Shown: positions 47,019 through 59,551, counted from the stretch's first letter. The stretch: DNA of 64,000 nt from Fomes fomentarius (GCA_022606135.1 JABYQN010000003.1:2728001-2792000); one strand, 5' to 3'. Numbers and translations: made by a program. Notes: generated from the sequence alone by a model not told the origin.

Positions 47019-47289
47019 TCGGCACCCATGCGTACACATACTTGAGCCCCGCTCCGCTCTTCCTAATAGTAGATGCTATGCCGAATCGATAGATATCTGC
47101 TACCTTGTAGACTGTACGCACTTTCTCATGGCTCCCCGGTATGTTCTTGTGCCAGCATGTATCTTCAACTCGCCACGAGACGTCGACCCGTAAGTCTACC
47201 ATATGAGTCGGATGACCCAAGAGAAGCGACCTTTGCAGGCATGAATAATCTGAGGGAGGTATGCGGCTGGCTCACTTTCGCTTGCTCCC

Positions 47290-48640
47290 TTGTACGGTAC
47301 TAAGAGCGGGGCGTTCCCGAGGATGCTCTGGAACGTCGAGAACTGTCTACTCACCGCCCGCGACGTACCAATCGTTAGTGTCGAACGAACCGCCAGGACT
47401 GGTCGTCCAGATGATTGGCCGGAGGCCCAACGCGTTGTTATTTGGAGATCGCACAGATACGGTTGTCTTGAACGGAAATGTGACGCTAAGGAAGATCTGA
47501 AGGGTGTCCAGCCGAGCTTGGCGACAATCCGCTCATTCGTCATTGCAGTGAGGGGCTATGTCACACAATGTCAACGGTCGCATCATAGCGAAGACAACTG
47601 GTGCACGTACATGGTATGAACTGTGTGCACAGAGATCTCGTCACTAGCCATGCACTCAGCGATCAGGTTCTCGGGCCACGAGATGACACGCGAGCCGACG
47701 ACGGAGAACGTGGCGGAGATGCCGTGGTACTGCCAGATCTTACTGTATGGTAAAATCTCGTCAAGTCGCGTCCCACACAGTATACCTGACTTGCAATCCT
47801 CACGACGCTGTGAGGGGCCCCTTAGCATGCCAATCAAAAAATGATCAAACTACAGCATTCACTGTAAGGAGCAGCGCCGCCATCGAAACTGAAACGGGGT
47901 AGACCACTATGTCGTTCCTGGACGTGTACTAGCCGCACGTCCACCATCCACGCTGCTCGGCCTGCGCAGCGGCCGCGGGGTCGCCTGCACAGGAGCCGTC
48001 CTTAGTGGGCGAGAAATCGGGGGTGTCCCATCCACTGCTTGACTTCATCCGAGTATAGTCCCGTTGCACGACTACGAGCCATGCGATGGCGCAGAACAAG
48101 GCGACGGTGGAGTACGTACCAGTCGGAGGAACGACGTCCCGAGCAGGCCAGTCGACCTGATTGAAGACGACTGTTCTCGGCGTTGGTCGACCCCACGACA
48201 ACTATGTGAGATGCTGCAGAAACACGTAACACGTACACTTTTCGGGGAGCGGCGGGGCCCCGGGTAAAGTGGGATGCGCGCCAGCCGGGTAGGTGGTGGA
48301 GAGCGTACATAGAAGATAAAAGTGAGACCTGTCGGCATGTTCGCGCTGATGAGCGACATCCGGGGGATGGAGTACGAACCAGTGCCGGCAAATGTGTCTG
48401 CGAGGGCAGCTGCCGACGCACCAGCGGGGGCGCAGCGGGAGAATGCGGCAGGCGGGTAGATCGTGGATAGGAACTGATGGGACCGGTCGGCATATTTGCA
48501 CGGACGAATGACAGGGGGGGAGGCCGAGTGGTACGGACGAACCCCGACGAATGTGCCTCTGAGAGCGGCTGCTGACGCAGCAATAGGGCCATCGGTCAAG
48601 CTGGTGATGATCCATCCAGTAATGAGACATCTGCTGGAGT
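47290..48640 (-). pseudogene. chitin deacetylase (CE4) pseudogene
   Basis: The minus strand retains recognisable blocks of the intact gene at 55113-56951: DTPDFSPTKDGSCAGDP (followed by EQRGWWTCG and then a stop), HGISATFSVVGSRVISWPEN, SVHTVHT where the zinc motif HTWSHH should be, and TNERIVAKLGW. The Ser/Pro-rich N-terminal region is partly duplicated in tandem (two FAGTGSY/SANMPTG-like blocks near 48340-48560). The FDDGP catalytic motif region and the last exon with the GPI signal are lost. The microexon position (47804-47807) is still bordered by AG and GT. The gene is dead by several independent lesions. Confidence 0.85.
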
Positions 48641-49959
48641 AGCGGGAAGGCGGCCCTGGTCTAGCGGTTGTGTGCATCTGTATGCATATTGGGCAGATGA
48701 AAAGGAGCTCCGCTGCCCCCTGCTCGAAGAATAGAGATCAAAAGAGTAAATAACACTGGTACGTTGAAGGGAGCCTGGTAGAGGGTCAAGTTGTGAATTG
48801 GATAACTTGACGATGCCGATGAGACAAGGTGGACAGACGCTCGTCATGCGGCCCGACCAGCTCCGATAGAGACCTTGACGTGAACTTGAAGCCTCTTCAC
48901 TCAATCGTAGCCAATCAAGTGATCATCTCGATAAATTCTTACTGAGATACTCTGAGCTCCGTCTGCCTGTAGGTTGTGTAGTTGCGCCTGCGTCCGTCGT
49001 ACGCCGGCTGACTTACAGCCTCAGACTCACGACCAAGACGCATACATTGTTCATTTATGTGCGTCAGGATCGAGTTCAAACTCTTTCAGAGGTAATGTCA
49101 TTTCTACTCTAGTATCGAGAGAAGGCCTATTATAAAACGAGCCTTCAAGCCATATAGTCCATGACTCCCGAGAGGTTACTACGAAATTCGTGCATATGGG
49201 GCGTGGCCCCACCCACTATATGCGAAAATAACGAATGTATGCTGTGAGTTCACTATAAAGGCGTCCCCTGATTTTGTTTCCTACCACTTGATACTGCCCG
49301 TGTCGAAGTTGAAAATGTGCACAGTACTATCGTGCACGTCCTAAGTTGAGGATTCGACCCTTTCACTCACAATGAGTCTAGATAGCGACCTTCGGAACCC
49401 AGGACAAGCGAAAACTGGTGTTTTGAGTGGGCGAGTCTCGGAAATGCGCTCGGTGCGTGTCCAGTTCAACTTTTCTTCTTTGTACTAGTATCACATAAGT
49501 GTTTCCGCTACAGACCACTGTCAGGTCTCCGCTGCTTGAATTAGAGCTCTTCGTGCGGTTCAAGACCTACCCACCGCAAGGTGCTCCCCTCTACGGCCCT
49601 CTGGGGACGAGCAGTCTCTGCTCACACGCAGTATAACAGCGGCAACACGAACATCCTGACTCCGGTAGCCTCAAACACGATTGCGAGAGTACATAGTGGA
49701 GTATCAGCATGTCGTCCGAGAGGTTTTACTCATACGAACATACACCGTGCGTTGTCTTCATGCACTAGATTGGCCCCATCAGCAAGCCACGGTTTTCAAG
49801 TTCGAGAGGGCGCGATTATGGACGAAGAAGATCCATGGGCATAGGGAATTCAGCGTGCATGCCAACGCGGTGTTGTGCGGGATGATGCGGAGGACAGAGA
49901 GAAATAACGCGACCCACTACCGCAGTATGTGTGTGAATCGAGCAAATATCTTTGAGAGT
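48641..49959. other. intergenic, no supported gene
   Basis: Nothing recognisable was found. Short frames near 49680-49990 have no motif. Confidence 0.35.
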
Positions 49960-49979
49960 GAGACCCTCTCGATCTGCGC

Positions 49980-50420
49980 CTGGACCTGACACACTACCTT
50001 ACCATATTGTCCAGGTCCATCCTCTGCGGTTGACGCGAGTGCTCCGGCATCAAGACGCATCACTTTGGGCTGAATTCTATATTCCACAAATCTCATTGAG
50101 GTACGTACACTCATGTGTCGCATCTGCGAGCAGACCGAGTTGACAGGAACGTTGAGATTCCGATCTAGAAATCATGTTCTTGCTGTTTGTCAGATATGTG
50201 CATCTAGACCTTGCGTTGTGGTCAAATGATGAAATAGCGTGTCCCTTAGGCACGTCAGGATAGAAGACAGCATGCTGTGGATGAAAATACATGTTGGATC
50301 CCCTCAGTTCGGAAGTTGGCTCATATTCTCGGAACGTCACAAGCCGGTCTTCTCGAGTGTCTGTGCCTGCGAATAGTCCAAAATAGATACACCTAGTGAT
50401 CGTTGTGTGAAACTGAGTAG
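49980..50420 (-). pseudogene. remnant of an unidentified gene, left-arm copy
   Basis: The minus-strand segment matches 62480-62926 in sequence. It contains the partly conserved FHPQHAVFYPDVPKGH against IFHPDGHKGQ of the right arm and DRLVTFREYEPTSE against HRLATFRIRANFRTE. The frame is interrupted. The family is not recognised. Confidence 0.45.
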
Positions 50421-51057
50421 CCGTTGCGAGTACTCATCGGTGACGGCAGTTGGGATGTCCCCTCAGGCTCTTCTCCGACGCCTCCCCTGAGCGGATTCCT
50501 GTGACAGTACTCAATGTTGTGGTCCCTATCTAACAATATAGTACTGTCCCGCTTGTCCCGCTTGTCCCGCGCGAAGCGCTCTGTTGATCTCATCCGTCTC
50601 TTCGACCATAGCAATGGCAGGTCAGTGTCTATGGATGTCGGGAGCCGAGAGATGCAGCTTGCTTAGGTTCATGAAATTCAACACGGGGTGTAGACGTTTC
50701 TTACACTCGACTTTGACAGCTTCATGTTGTGTGGTTGTGAAGCAAGTTCCGACTCGGAGACATGAGCTGAGACTAGTCACGACAGATGCTCTAGTCGTGC
50801 ATCAATCAAACAAGGTGTATCCTCAGTGTATCATCGTCTCCGGAATTTGCAGTGTTAGTTGAGCACCTCAGCAGACGGTCTTGCCCATCAGAATCACTGC
50901 ATGTGATCCAAATATTGTTGAGTACGGTCGAGGGAGACATGGTATACTGAGATGTCCTTTCAGGCGACTTGGTTACTACTCGTTAGGGAGTGGCATGGGT
51001 CGGGTCAAACCCGCATGGGTACGGGAACGGGTGAGGCAATGAGAGACCCGTCAAAAA

Positions 51058-51087
51058 CCCGTACCCGTACCCGTACCCGTACCCGTG
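51058..51087. repeat. (CCCGTA)n short tandem repeat
   Basis: Four and a half 6-bp units are present. Related CGGGTA/TACCCG units are scattered at 50999-51045 and 51266-51330. Confidence 0.85.
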
Positions 51088-51453
51088 CTCGTATCAAACA
51101 AGTCACTGCATCCATGAAGCAGTGTGGTGTCCTCTGCTTCTTTTGTGATTGACGATAATGCGGGATTTGTGGTGCTCAGGGGGCGAATAGAATTCATCCT
51201 TACGATGGTTCGTAGGAGACAATATGCCCGGAATAGTTGTGACATAGCCTGTAATGCGGGATACCTGTACCCGTACCCGCTGGCCATCCGTTCTTGTCGC
51301 CGCGGGTACTGACAGAAGTACGGGTCGGGTTATGTCATGGGGGTATGACCCGGATCGATCTAGTCCTCCCCAACCTCTACATATGACTAGTATATGGGCA
51401 ACACATACTATAAGATCCCCCGCTACTCACCCACAATTCAAAGTCACTGTGCC

Positions 51454-53446
51454 ATGTCCTCTGACTCCACAGATACAGATGTTGCTGCACTTGTGGCCTT
51501 GTATAGCAACTTGTAGGTATACTGCCCCAGTTGTGTTTCAAATGTCACCTTCTGACTGCTTGCATATGAATGTAGGCACCTCACGAATTACTGTAATGTG
51601 GCAGCAAACGGTCAGTTTCACTCAGAGATTGACTCCTTGTGACTTACACTGTTTGCTGCAATGCCCTTAGTGTTGCTTATATATGCCACTCTTGTCACCT
51701 TCGACCACGAAGTGAACTTGTTCTGGTCAGGCAAAATGACTGGGGCTAGGATTCTGTTTTTTGCAAACAGATACCTATCCCTGTGCTGGATGGTTCTCAG
51801 TTTGATCACACTTGCACCCTTCTCTGACAAGGCAAGCTATGAAGCACTAGTATGGCTAGTGCAAATCTCTAACACTCTGCTGCCCCGCATTGATAATGCT
51901 GATTCAGAGGTGTGATGGCTTGCTAGTGACAGTTTTCCCAGAGCAGATTGCTGATGACTCATGAGCATTATAGCTGCACATACATGGAAAGAGTGGAACT
52001 TGTTTTGAACTGTCTTCAATTTACGGCACCAGCTGGTGAGTTATTCTTTTTGTCTTGCATCCTGATCGTGTATCAAAGGTTTATGCTAGAACACTCCAGT
52101 GTTCTCTACACTCCGTGCATTTGTGCTGAGCAGAAACAAAACCCTCTCAATTTGTGTCCTCACTCTTGGTCTTGTACCAGTTGGGACCAATCTGGTATGA
52201 TGAGAGTCCTTCAATACCACCTATGCTCTGTACTGACTTCTACAAAGGCACCAGTGCTTGTGCCCAATTATGGGAAACATTTTGCCAGCTTTCAATGTCT
52301 GTTGTTTTATCAGATGCCATCATCCATGACCAGTCTCAAGTTTGTCCTCACATAGCTTGCTTGCATCAACATCCACTAACATGTAGACAGATGTGAAGCT
52401 CCTGCATGCCACAGCCAGCTGAGATGACTAACTCATGATTGATCCTACTAGTGACAATTGTGTCAAGGGTATCACTCATTGTTGCAGATGGGATTCTTAT
52501 TCTGATCACCTGGACAAGTCCAATGACCCGAGGTTTACATACCAATATCCACAAAGACAAGAGACAGTCACTGGGTGCAATTCTGATCCAAAATGGTGAG
52601 CAGTGGCCACTATCTCTTTGCACGCACTACATTGTTCATGATATGGGAACTGTAGGGACTATGTACTTCATGTGAGTGGGCATTGGGCTGATGAGTACAG
52701 TCTGTGTTGAACAACCCTCACAAAGTGTGCTGCTGTGTCTCAATATTTGCCATCTGTCATTCTCCTTGACAAATGTAAGCCCAGAGTTCAGAAACATACA
52801 CAGCCATTATTTATATTTGCTCATGCCAATGAAATTATGTATGTAGTTCTTTGGTTCTGGAGGTGGGGAAAGTGAAGTCACTGAGTTCACTGCTCCGTGC
52901 GTTTATGACTAGAGTTACTGCATATACTAGCTGATTTGCACCTTTGATCCCCTGTCTAGGATAACAACAATCCTCATCTCGCACTTCCTCCTCGACCTCC
53001 AAGAAGCATACCGACGAACAGTCAGGGTCGACCCCGACAATATCCTCAATCTCGGAAGCAACAACAGCACACCAAGCTTCGTAGACCGAGTCATTGGGTC
53101 AATCGGCTCTGACATCCATTTCCCTGCACCTGATGCCGAAGACAACTCAGACACCACTGATCCCGGACCGGAGAATGCACCAGGAAATAGGTCAGAAGAC
53201 AGGGAGAACATCCGGCGAATCCTCTCCGACTCTGAAGGCCAGCTTGGAGACGAGGAGGCGATTCCCATTGAAATCACTGCCGGGTCGAGCGGTTTCGCCA
53301 GTGTTATCAACATTGGAGGACCGGCTAAACGGCAGGAGGACGGTCTTACTCACGCCGACGCACCATGGGAGGATGGCAAAGATATCCTTGAGGTTCCCCG
53401 TACACCGGTTGGGCATGTTGGCTCGGAAAATAGGGTTTTTCCATGA
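51454..53446 (+). pseudogene. DUF6533-type membrane protein gene (copy 5), probably broken by a 7-nt insertion
   Basis: Exons 51454-51512, 51576-51610 and 51671 onward encode MSSDSTDTDVAALVALYSNL and VLLIYATLVTFDHEVNLFW, then ARILFFANRYLSLCWMVL. Intron 3 begins with GC (AAG|GCAAGC). The next exon should read like copy 6 (RCDGLL..FPEQIAD), but a 7-base insertion near 51957-51964, absent from copy 6, brings stops into frame. Downstream exons remain good: VLVPNYGKHFASF, the 2-nt exon 52391-52392, TIVSRVSLIVADGILILITW, ILISHFLLDLQEAYRRT and a 160-residue acidic tail. It may be a recent pseudogene unless the extra bases are spliced out. A TATAAG box lies at 51409-51414. Confidence 0.6.
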
Positions 53447-53935
53447 GCGACCATGACATGCCTCTACACACACTAGATCCTCACACATACATGCAGTTCC
53501 GAGTTATACTAACACTCTTGCTTCTTGAAGACCCCCAATCCTGTTCCGATCTGTATTTATTCGTACCGTATGCTGCTCTGGCATGGTGCATGAGTGTATC
53601 CGGTCGTTCATGGTTCGCGTTCTGTACGTGACAGGCTTTGGACAGCTGTCGTGCATCTTGTGTACCCAGATCTTTGTATTTATTCGCATACATCACAGAC
53701 ACTATGGATTGATATTTATTCTGTACGAACGTCGCTTACTATCCTCAAGAGACAACCCGTGGCAGAGGTAAGTAACACACCACTTCTTCCCATGTGACAC
53801 ACACCCCGATTTTCAATGATGTTCGTGCTTGTGCCTCGCACTGTGCAGCCAGCAGTGCAGCGCCGACTGTGCTCGTGAAGCTGAACAACAACCCGGGATG
53901 AGATTGAACAGCTGTGTCACCATCCCGAATATGTA

Positions 53936-55112
53936 CATGAAACTACGAGAAACGTTCGTGGTGCTGCCTTTCATCCGACACGATCAAAAGGTACCGCTCT
54001 GTCCTCCGCTCCCCGACTGACGAGAACGCCACGCACTGACCCTTCGAGATGAAAGGACCAAGAATGCTACCCCGGTCCACCGTAATGCCCATTGTACAGT
54101 GGAGACGGCACGCGAGCTGACAACGCCGACTCAGAACGTCGCGCAGGCGAGGAACGTCAGGAGCTTGCCTTCAAAACCTGTTGTCAAGCAACGTTGCATC
54201 CATACAACCTTCCGATCTACTCACCCCCACCCACTTCGACGGGTCCGTCAGCTTGCCAATCAATAGCGAAGAGAATATTAGCACAAGCACTAGCAGGACC
54301 ATCTTCGAGACTGAGCCGTGCCCATCCCAACCTATCGGGACAGACATTGCCACACTTCCAAAGCCGGGGCTGCTCAGCTTGCGAACCCGCCCCTGGGTCA
54401 CTCACGTACTCGTCCGTCGTCCTTTACGGGCAAGAAGTTAGAAAAGGTCGTAGCCACCTCTGAACGGAGTCGACACCCCGAACGTACTAAGTGTATACTC
54501 ACTCACCCATCATCCGAAGAGACTGAGCTGCATTTCTAGATAGGCACATGCTGCTCCACTATACCTCTTTGCCTCTTCATCCCGTCAATCGTTAGAAGCA
54601 ATGCCATGGCCATCTCCACCGGCGCATAGAACCCACTGCTTCGAGAGTGATAGCTTGGACTGCCAAACGTGCTAGGCATCATCGGTAAACGAGGTGGATA
54701 GAGAGAAGAGAGACTGTGGAGGACCACAGACGATTGCGCGGACAGAAGTGGTGAGCGTTGACCGACAAGATAATCTCATTCTCCTGCTCACAGTAAACGC
54801 ATATATGCAATCCGTACGGACTTTCTCAGACAGCGCACCACACCACTAGACTTACAGGGTACGCGTCACCTACAGTAGAGAGCCATACTCAAGGGCGCAT
54901 ATAGCTCATGGAATTAGCATCAGCAGCAGCAAGAAAGTCAGCCGACCGACATATCTACGAGGGGAAGCAGGTCCATTTATATCAATTTGGTATATTGTAA
55001 TCGTCTCTAATAGATGCCAGATCGACGACGCATGCACAGCCAGCAAGCGGCCAACAACCAGGGCACACACATGCCACCGTCAGTAACTCAGCGCTCGCAC
55101 TACAATTCGCAC
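53936..55112. other. spacer of the inverted duplication, no supported gene
   Basis: Short plus-strand frames at 54092-54540 have no motif. The segment lies downstream of the chitin deacetylase stop. Confidence 0.4.
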
Positions 55113-56951
55113 TCATAGCGCGCCGGCAACCGCAGCAACGACCGCCGCGCCGACCCCAGCAACGAGCAGCGCGGGCGACATCCTCGTCGCGACCGCGCCG
55201 TTCCCGCCCTCGTCCGCCGCGCCAGAGTTGCCGGAAGAAGAAGAGTTGGATCCCGTCGAGGAGTTGGCCTGGACGATGTTCGTCGTGGCCGTCTCCTTGT
55301 ACATGTCGTTGAGCGGGATGCTCAGGCAAGTACCGATCGACTCGAGCTTGAACGGCGGGTTGTGCTTGAGCGCGGCGTCCAGCGTGTACCCGACAGCGAG
55401 GTCGACGGTCACCTCGAACAGGTCGTGCTCGAGGACGATAAAGCTGTGAGATGAGCGGTTAGAGAGCACCGAGGGGAGTTGAGGTAATAACACTTACCCA
55501 GTGTCCATGAGCGAGGCGTTCCCGAGAATGCCCTGGAACGTTGCGAACTGGTCGACGGCAGTCTGCTCACCGCCCGCGACGTGCCAATCGTTGGTGTCGA
55601 ACGGACCACCAGGGCCGGTCGTCCAGAGGATTGGCCGAAGGCCCAACGCGTTGGAGATTGCGCGGACACGGTTGTCTTAGATGGAAAGTGTCACCCACAG
55701 ATGCGGACACCATGACAAGGCAATCACTTACCGATATCACCGAAAGGCGCACGCATGGTGGTAGGAGTGACACCAAGGACGGTCTGGATAGCTTTACGTG
55801 TCCAGCCGAGCTCGGCGACAATCTGCTCGTTCGTCATCGCAGTGAGGGGCTATCTCGTACGGTGTCAGCGGTCGTATATCACAGGGGAAGACGACTAGGC
55901 ACGTACGTGGTGCGACCAGGTGTGCACAGAAATTTCGTGACCGGCCATGTACTCGGCGATCAGGATCTCGGGGTACGAGATGACACGCGAGCCGACAACA
56001 AAGAAGGTGGCAGAAATGTCGTGGTCGTCGAGGTACTGCAGGAGTGTACTGTATGATAAATAAAATGTCGTCAAGTCGCGTCCCACCCAGTATACCTAGT
56101 TTCCATTACTCACGGCGCTATGATGGACCCATTAGCATGTCAATCAAAAAGACGATGAAACCACGGTACTCACTATGAGGAGCAGGACCGTCATCGAAAC
56201 TGACACCCCACGTAAACTTGTCGGGGCAGACGACGATGTCATTTCCAGAGGTGTACTTGCCGCACGTCCACCATCCACGCTGCTCAGCCTGCGCAGCGGC
56301 GGCGGGGTCGCCTGCACAGGAGCCGTCCTTAGTGGGCGAGAAGTCGGGGATGTCGTGGCCATCGAGCTCTTTGAGCCACTGTTTCACCTCATCCGAGTCT
56401 AGTCCCGTCGCACGACTATGAGTCACGCGATAGCGCAGAACAAGGCGACGGTGGAGTACGTACCAGTCGGGGGAACAACGTCAAGAGCAGGCCAGTCGGC
56501 CTGACTGAAGACGACTGTTCTCAGAGAGTCAGACCCCTATGATGCTGTTGGAGACGCTCGAGGGACACGTACACTTTGCAGGGAGCGGCGGAGCACCCGA
56601 GACAGTGGGCTGTGCACCAGCCGGGTAGGTGGTGGAGAGCGTAGGAAGGGGACCACTCGGCATGTTCGCGCTGATGAGCGACAGCGGGGGGACCGAGTAG
56701 GAACCAGTGCCAACAAAGGTACCTGCTGGGGCGGCTGCCGACGTCGTAGCAGCTGGGGCGCCGGTCGTGCCAGCAGCGGTGGTTCCGCTAGCAGCAGAAG
56801 TTGTCGCGGAAGACGACTGGGTGCCAGCAGCAGGAGCGGGGGCGGCCTGGCGTTTGTGTGCGTGTGCATGCGCGTTGGGGCCGTGGGCATTGACGAGGTC
56901 GACAGAGAGGGTAGCGACGAAAAGAGCGGACAGCGCGTTCAATGGCAACAT
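55113..56951 (-). CDS. chitin deacetylase, carbohydrate esterase family 4, GPI-anchored, 475 aa
   Basis: The enzyme removes acetyl groups from chitin to give chitosan in the cell wall. Exons 56573-56951, 56464-56514, 56174-56398, 56114-56117 (4 nt), 55907-56048, 55732-55849, 55498-55675 and 55113-55443 sum to 1428 nt in phase. A signal peptide (LNALSALFVATLSVDLVNA) precedes a His/Ala/Ser/Thr-rich linker. The NodB domain shows the catalytic/zinc motif SFDDGPAPH, the second motif SVHTWSHHPLT, MRAPFGDIDNRVRAI, and ILWTTGPGG. The C-terminus has a Ser/Asn/Gly-rich stalk and a hydrophobic tail (LLVAGVGAAVVAAVAGAL) typical of a GPI signal. It lies in the spacer between two inverted DUF6533 copies. 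Confidence 0.92.
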
Positions 56952-59019
56952 GATTGCAGATGGTAGAGGTCAAGCCGCAGAGGGCGCAACTCGCAATGCG
57001 GACGAAGTAGTATGGGACAAGGAGGTCGGGAGGAGAGAGATGCAGATTAGAAGAAAGGAGTGGATGTGGAGTAAAACTCTGGCATTGGCAACGCGCCCAG
57101 AACGCGCGCCCTCGTCTATGCTGTGCCGACAAGCGGAGACTCGCCGATTCATCATTCTCCCAGTCCTCCTATCCTCAGTCTGGGCCCACGCTCGTCCATC
57201 CTCCTCGCAGGCCCACGCACGGCCTCCAGCGGAATTGGTGAGTACTCGCCTCAAGACGACCCCTTGCACACCCTCACGGATCAGAAAACAAGAAAACTGC
57301 CCTCGTCTTGGCAGGGCGCTGAACGATGGGAAGTCACCTGACGACGGCGGACGCCGCGATGGCAAGCGCGACGCGACGCGACTCTACGACTCACCTTGAA
57401 GCTGCACGACTAGCCAGCGATATCGAAGAGGCAAGATATCTGACTGACTTGAAAAGAACAGGTGAGTACATAGATGTGTTCACGAACTGTGTGTTTAGCT
57501 ACTTACCTTGTACTGGCTTCGACTCCCACTACAATCATACTCGCACAGACCTCGAGCCCGCAAGCGAGAGAAGAGCGACAGACAGACAGGTGAGGGTCAG
57601 CTTGCACAGTGATTGGGAGTGCGGGAAGAAGGAGGACGGCGCACCGTCTCCCACAAGCTCTTATATTAGCACAGACTCAAAGTTCAGTTAGCGACGCCCT
57701 ACAGAAGACGGCCAATAATAACCGCAATGCGAATCCGTGCCCACTGCCATGATTGCAACACCTGTAGCCGGAGAACGGAAGGCTATGACCACTGATTGTG
57801 AGTCCTGGCTGGCCCATGCACTGATCTTGACTATGTAGTGACTGATTGAGTGTCCGGCGGCGTTATCATCTTTGCGCTAACACGAGGAACATTCGTAGAA
57901 GATATAAATGGCAAGACCCTCGTAACACTGATCGTCATTCGAGTTTCACACACGCCGAAGAAACCTACAAGCTCAGAGCATCTGAGGACTCGTACTGCTT
58001 CTCTCTATCGGGGCAGCAGTGGTGCAAGAAGTCCTTCATATCACTGTAAGCTTTTCTTCGATAGACTTCTTCACAACATTCCCCCACGGTAGAGACCGCC
58101 CATATCTGCCGCCGTTCCCTACAGGAAGCAGTTCCGAGATTCACGGGTATGCATCGTAGCTTCCCGACTGACTACGTCTATATACTCCGCCTCTTGTACT
58201 CGCCGCCTGTCCCACGCATCCACTTCTTCCAGGATGTCTACGGCTACAGAGAGCTCTCATACCCCAGCACAGTCTTTTCTCGGGAGATTGCAGCATGCAG
58301 TCGCACACTTGGTGGCAGACACTCGCCTCTTTCGCGTGGCTGGCCAATTTGCAGTAACATCTTCTCAATAACACGCACATGCCACTCCCCTAACATCACA
58401 GGCACACGCTCACGAGCGGCCCGGGCCAAAGACCCTAACATCGTTCTTTCCATCCGCTTCGCCCTCCTCAAGTGGCTCCTCACGTCCGTGATCATTCTCC
58501 TCCGCCTAGCTTTCTTCACCAAGTCGCACTCCTTGCCATATTCACCGGGCGCATGGTACCGCTCATCGCCCTCGTCGTCGTAGGCGCCGAGTCCATCCTC
58601 CTGTTCGCCCGTGCCCTCTTCCTCGAGCCCGCATTCACGCTCTTCGAAGCGACGCTCCTCGCGCACGGCGAGACGCAGCTCGTTTTGATGGGAACATCTC
58701 GCACCGAGAGATCGGCCGCGCGGAGTCTCAGGAGCGCGCTCGTGAAGCTGCTCCAACCGTTTTCAAAGGACGGTATCGTGTGCTATCTGGTGACTCAGCA
58801 GCTGAATATGATACCAGCGGTGGGGACGATGCTCTTCCTATTGTACAATGGGTGTAACATCAGACCGGGGTGGCATGCGGGGTAACTTCCAGCGGAAGGG
58901 GTTCTCGAAGGCCCAGCACGCGGCATATGTCGAGAGTCGGCGAGCGGAGTGTGTACACAGCGTGCGTCACTCGGAACATTGATATTGTTACTTGTCCGAT
59001 TCAAAAGCGACACACCAGG
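56952..59019. other. chitin deacetylase promoter side, possible spliced gene at 57326
   Basis: A plus-strand exon 57326-57461 (MGSHLTTADAAMASATRRD...EEARYLTDLKRT) joins in phase to 57549-57589 (DLEPASERRATDRQ), giving a helical, charged start of a possible small protein. Further exons cannot be followed. Open frames at 58149-58885 have hydrophobic stretches (VPLIALVVVGAESILLFARALF) but no family was recognised. Confidence 0.35.
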
Positions 59020-59551
59020 TTCGGGATGGCGACGCTGCTGCTCAATTTCAACCCGCTAGTCTGAAGTCGGGCTGTTGTTTGACTTCACGAACACCGTCGG
59101 CGCTGCACTATAGGCCCGGGCTACACAGCTCGAGGCACCGAGGCACAAGTGAATATCATTGAATAACAGGGTGTGTCACAGGGGGAAGAATTAAGCAGAG
59201 TCGTATGTACCTTTGCTGCAGGTTGTCTCTGTAGGATAGCAAGCAACATTCTCTGCATGTAGAATAAATATCCTGAACGGTGTCTGCGAAGTATGTGGAT
59301 AAATACAAGAAACTGGATACATGAGAAAAGCTGACCGGAGTCCGCTACCACAAAACAAAGATCACGAACACAACCAGAAGGGCTCATGTACTATGCCAGT
59401 AGTACATGCTTGTATAAATAAATACAGACCAAACATTGAAAACAGAACTAGGAACTCCAAGAAGAATCTCGATCACTGTCAGTGCCGCTGAAGAGTGGAT
59501 CCCGCATCTATGTGGAAAGATCTCGTGTGTGTATGCCCATGGCATGGTCGC

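Larger units (their letters stand above)
49960..53935 (+). repeat. left arm of a large inverted duplication
   Basis: Positions x in this arm pair with about 112,950 - x in the right arm. Anchors are 50040/62905, 50300/62620, 50480/62420, 51454/61519, 53446/59552, 53700/59290 and 53920/59060. Coding and non-coding parts are both conserved. Confidence 0.85.

Noticed and set aside
58149..58885. Hydrophobic plus-strand frames suggesting a membrane protein
   Set aside because: Frames shift without clear splice sites, and no family features were recognised.
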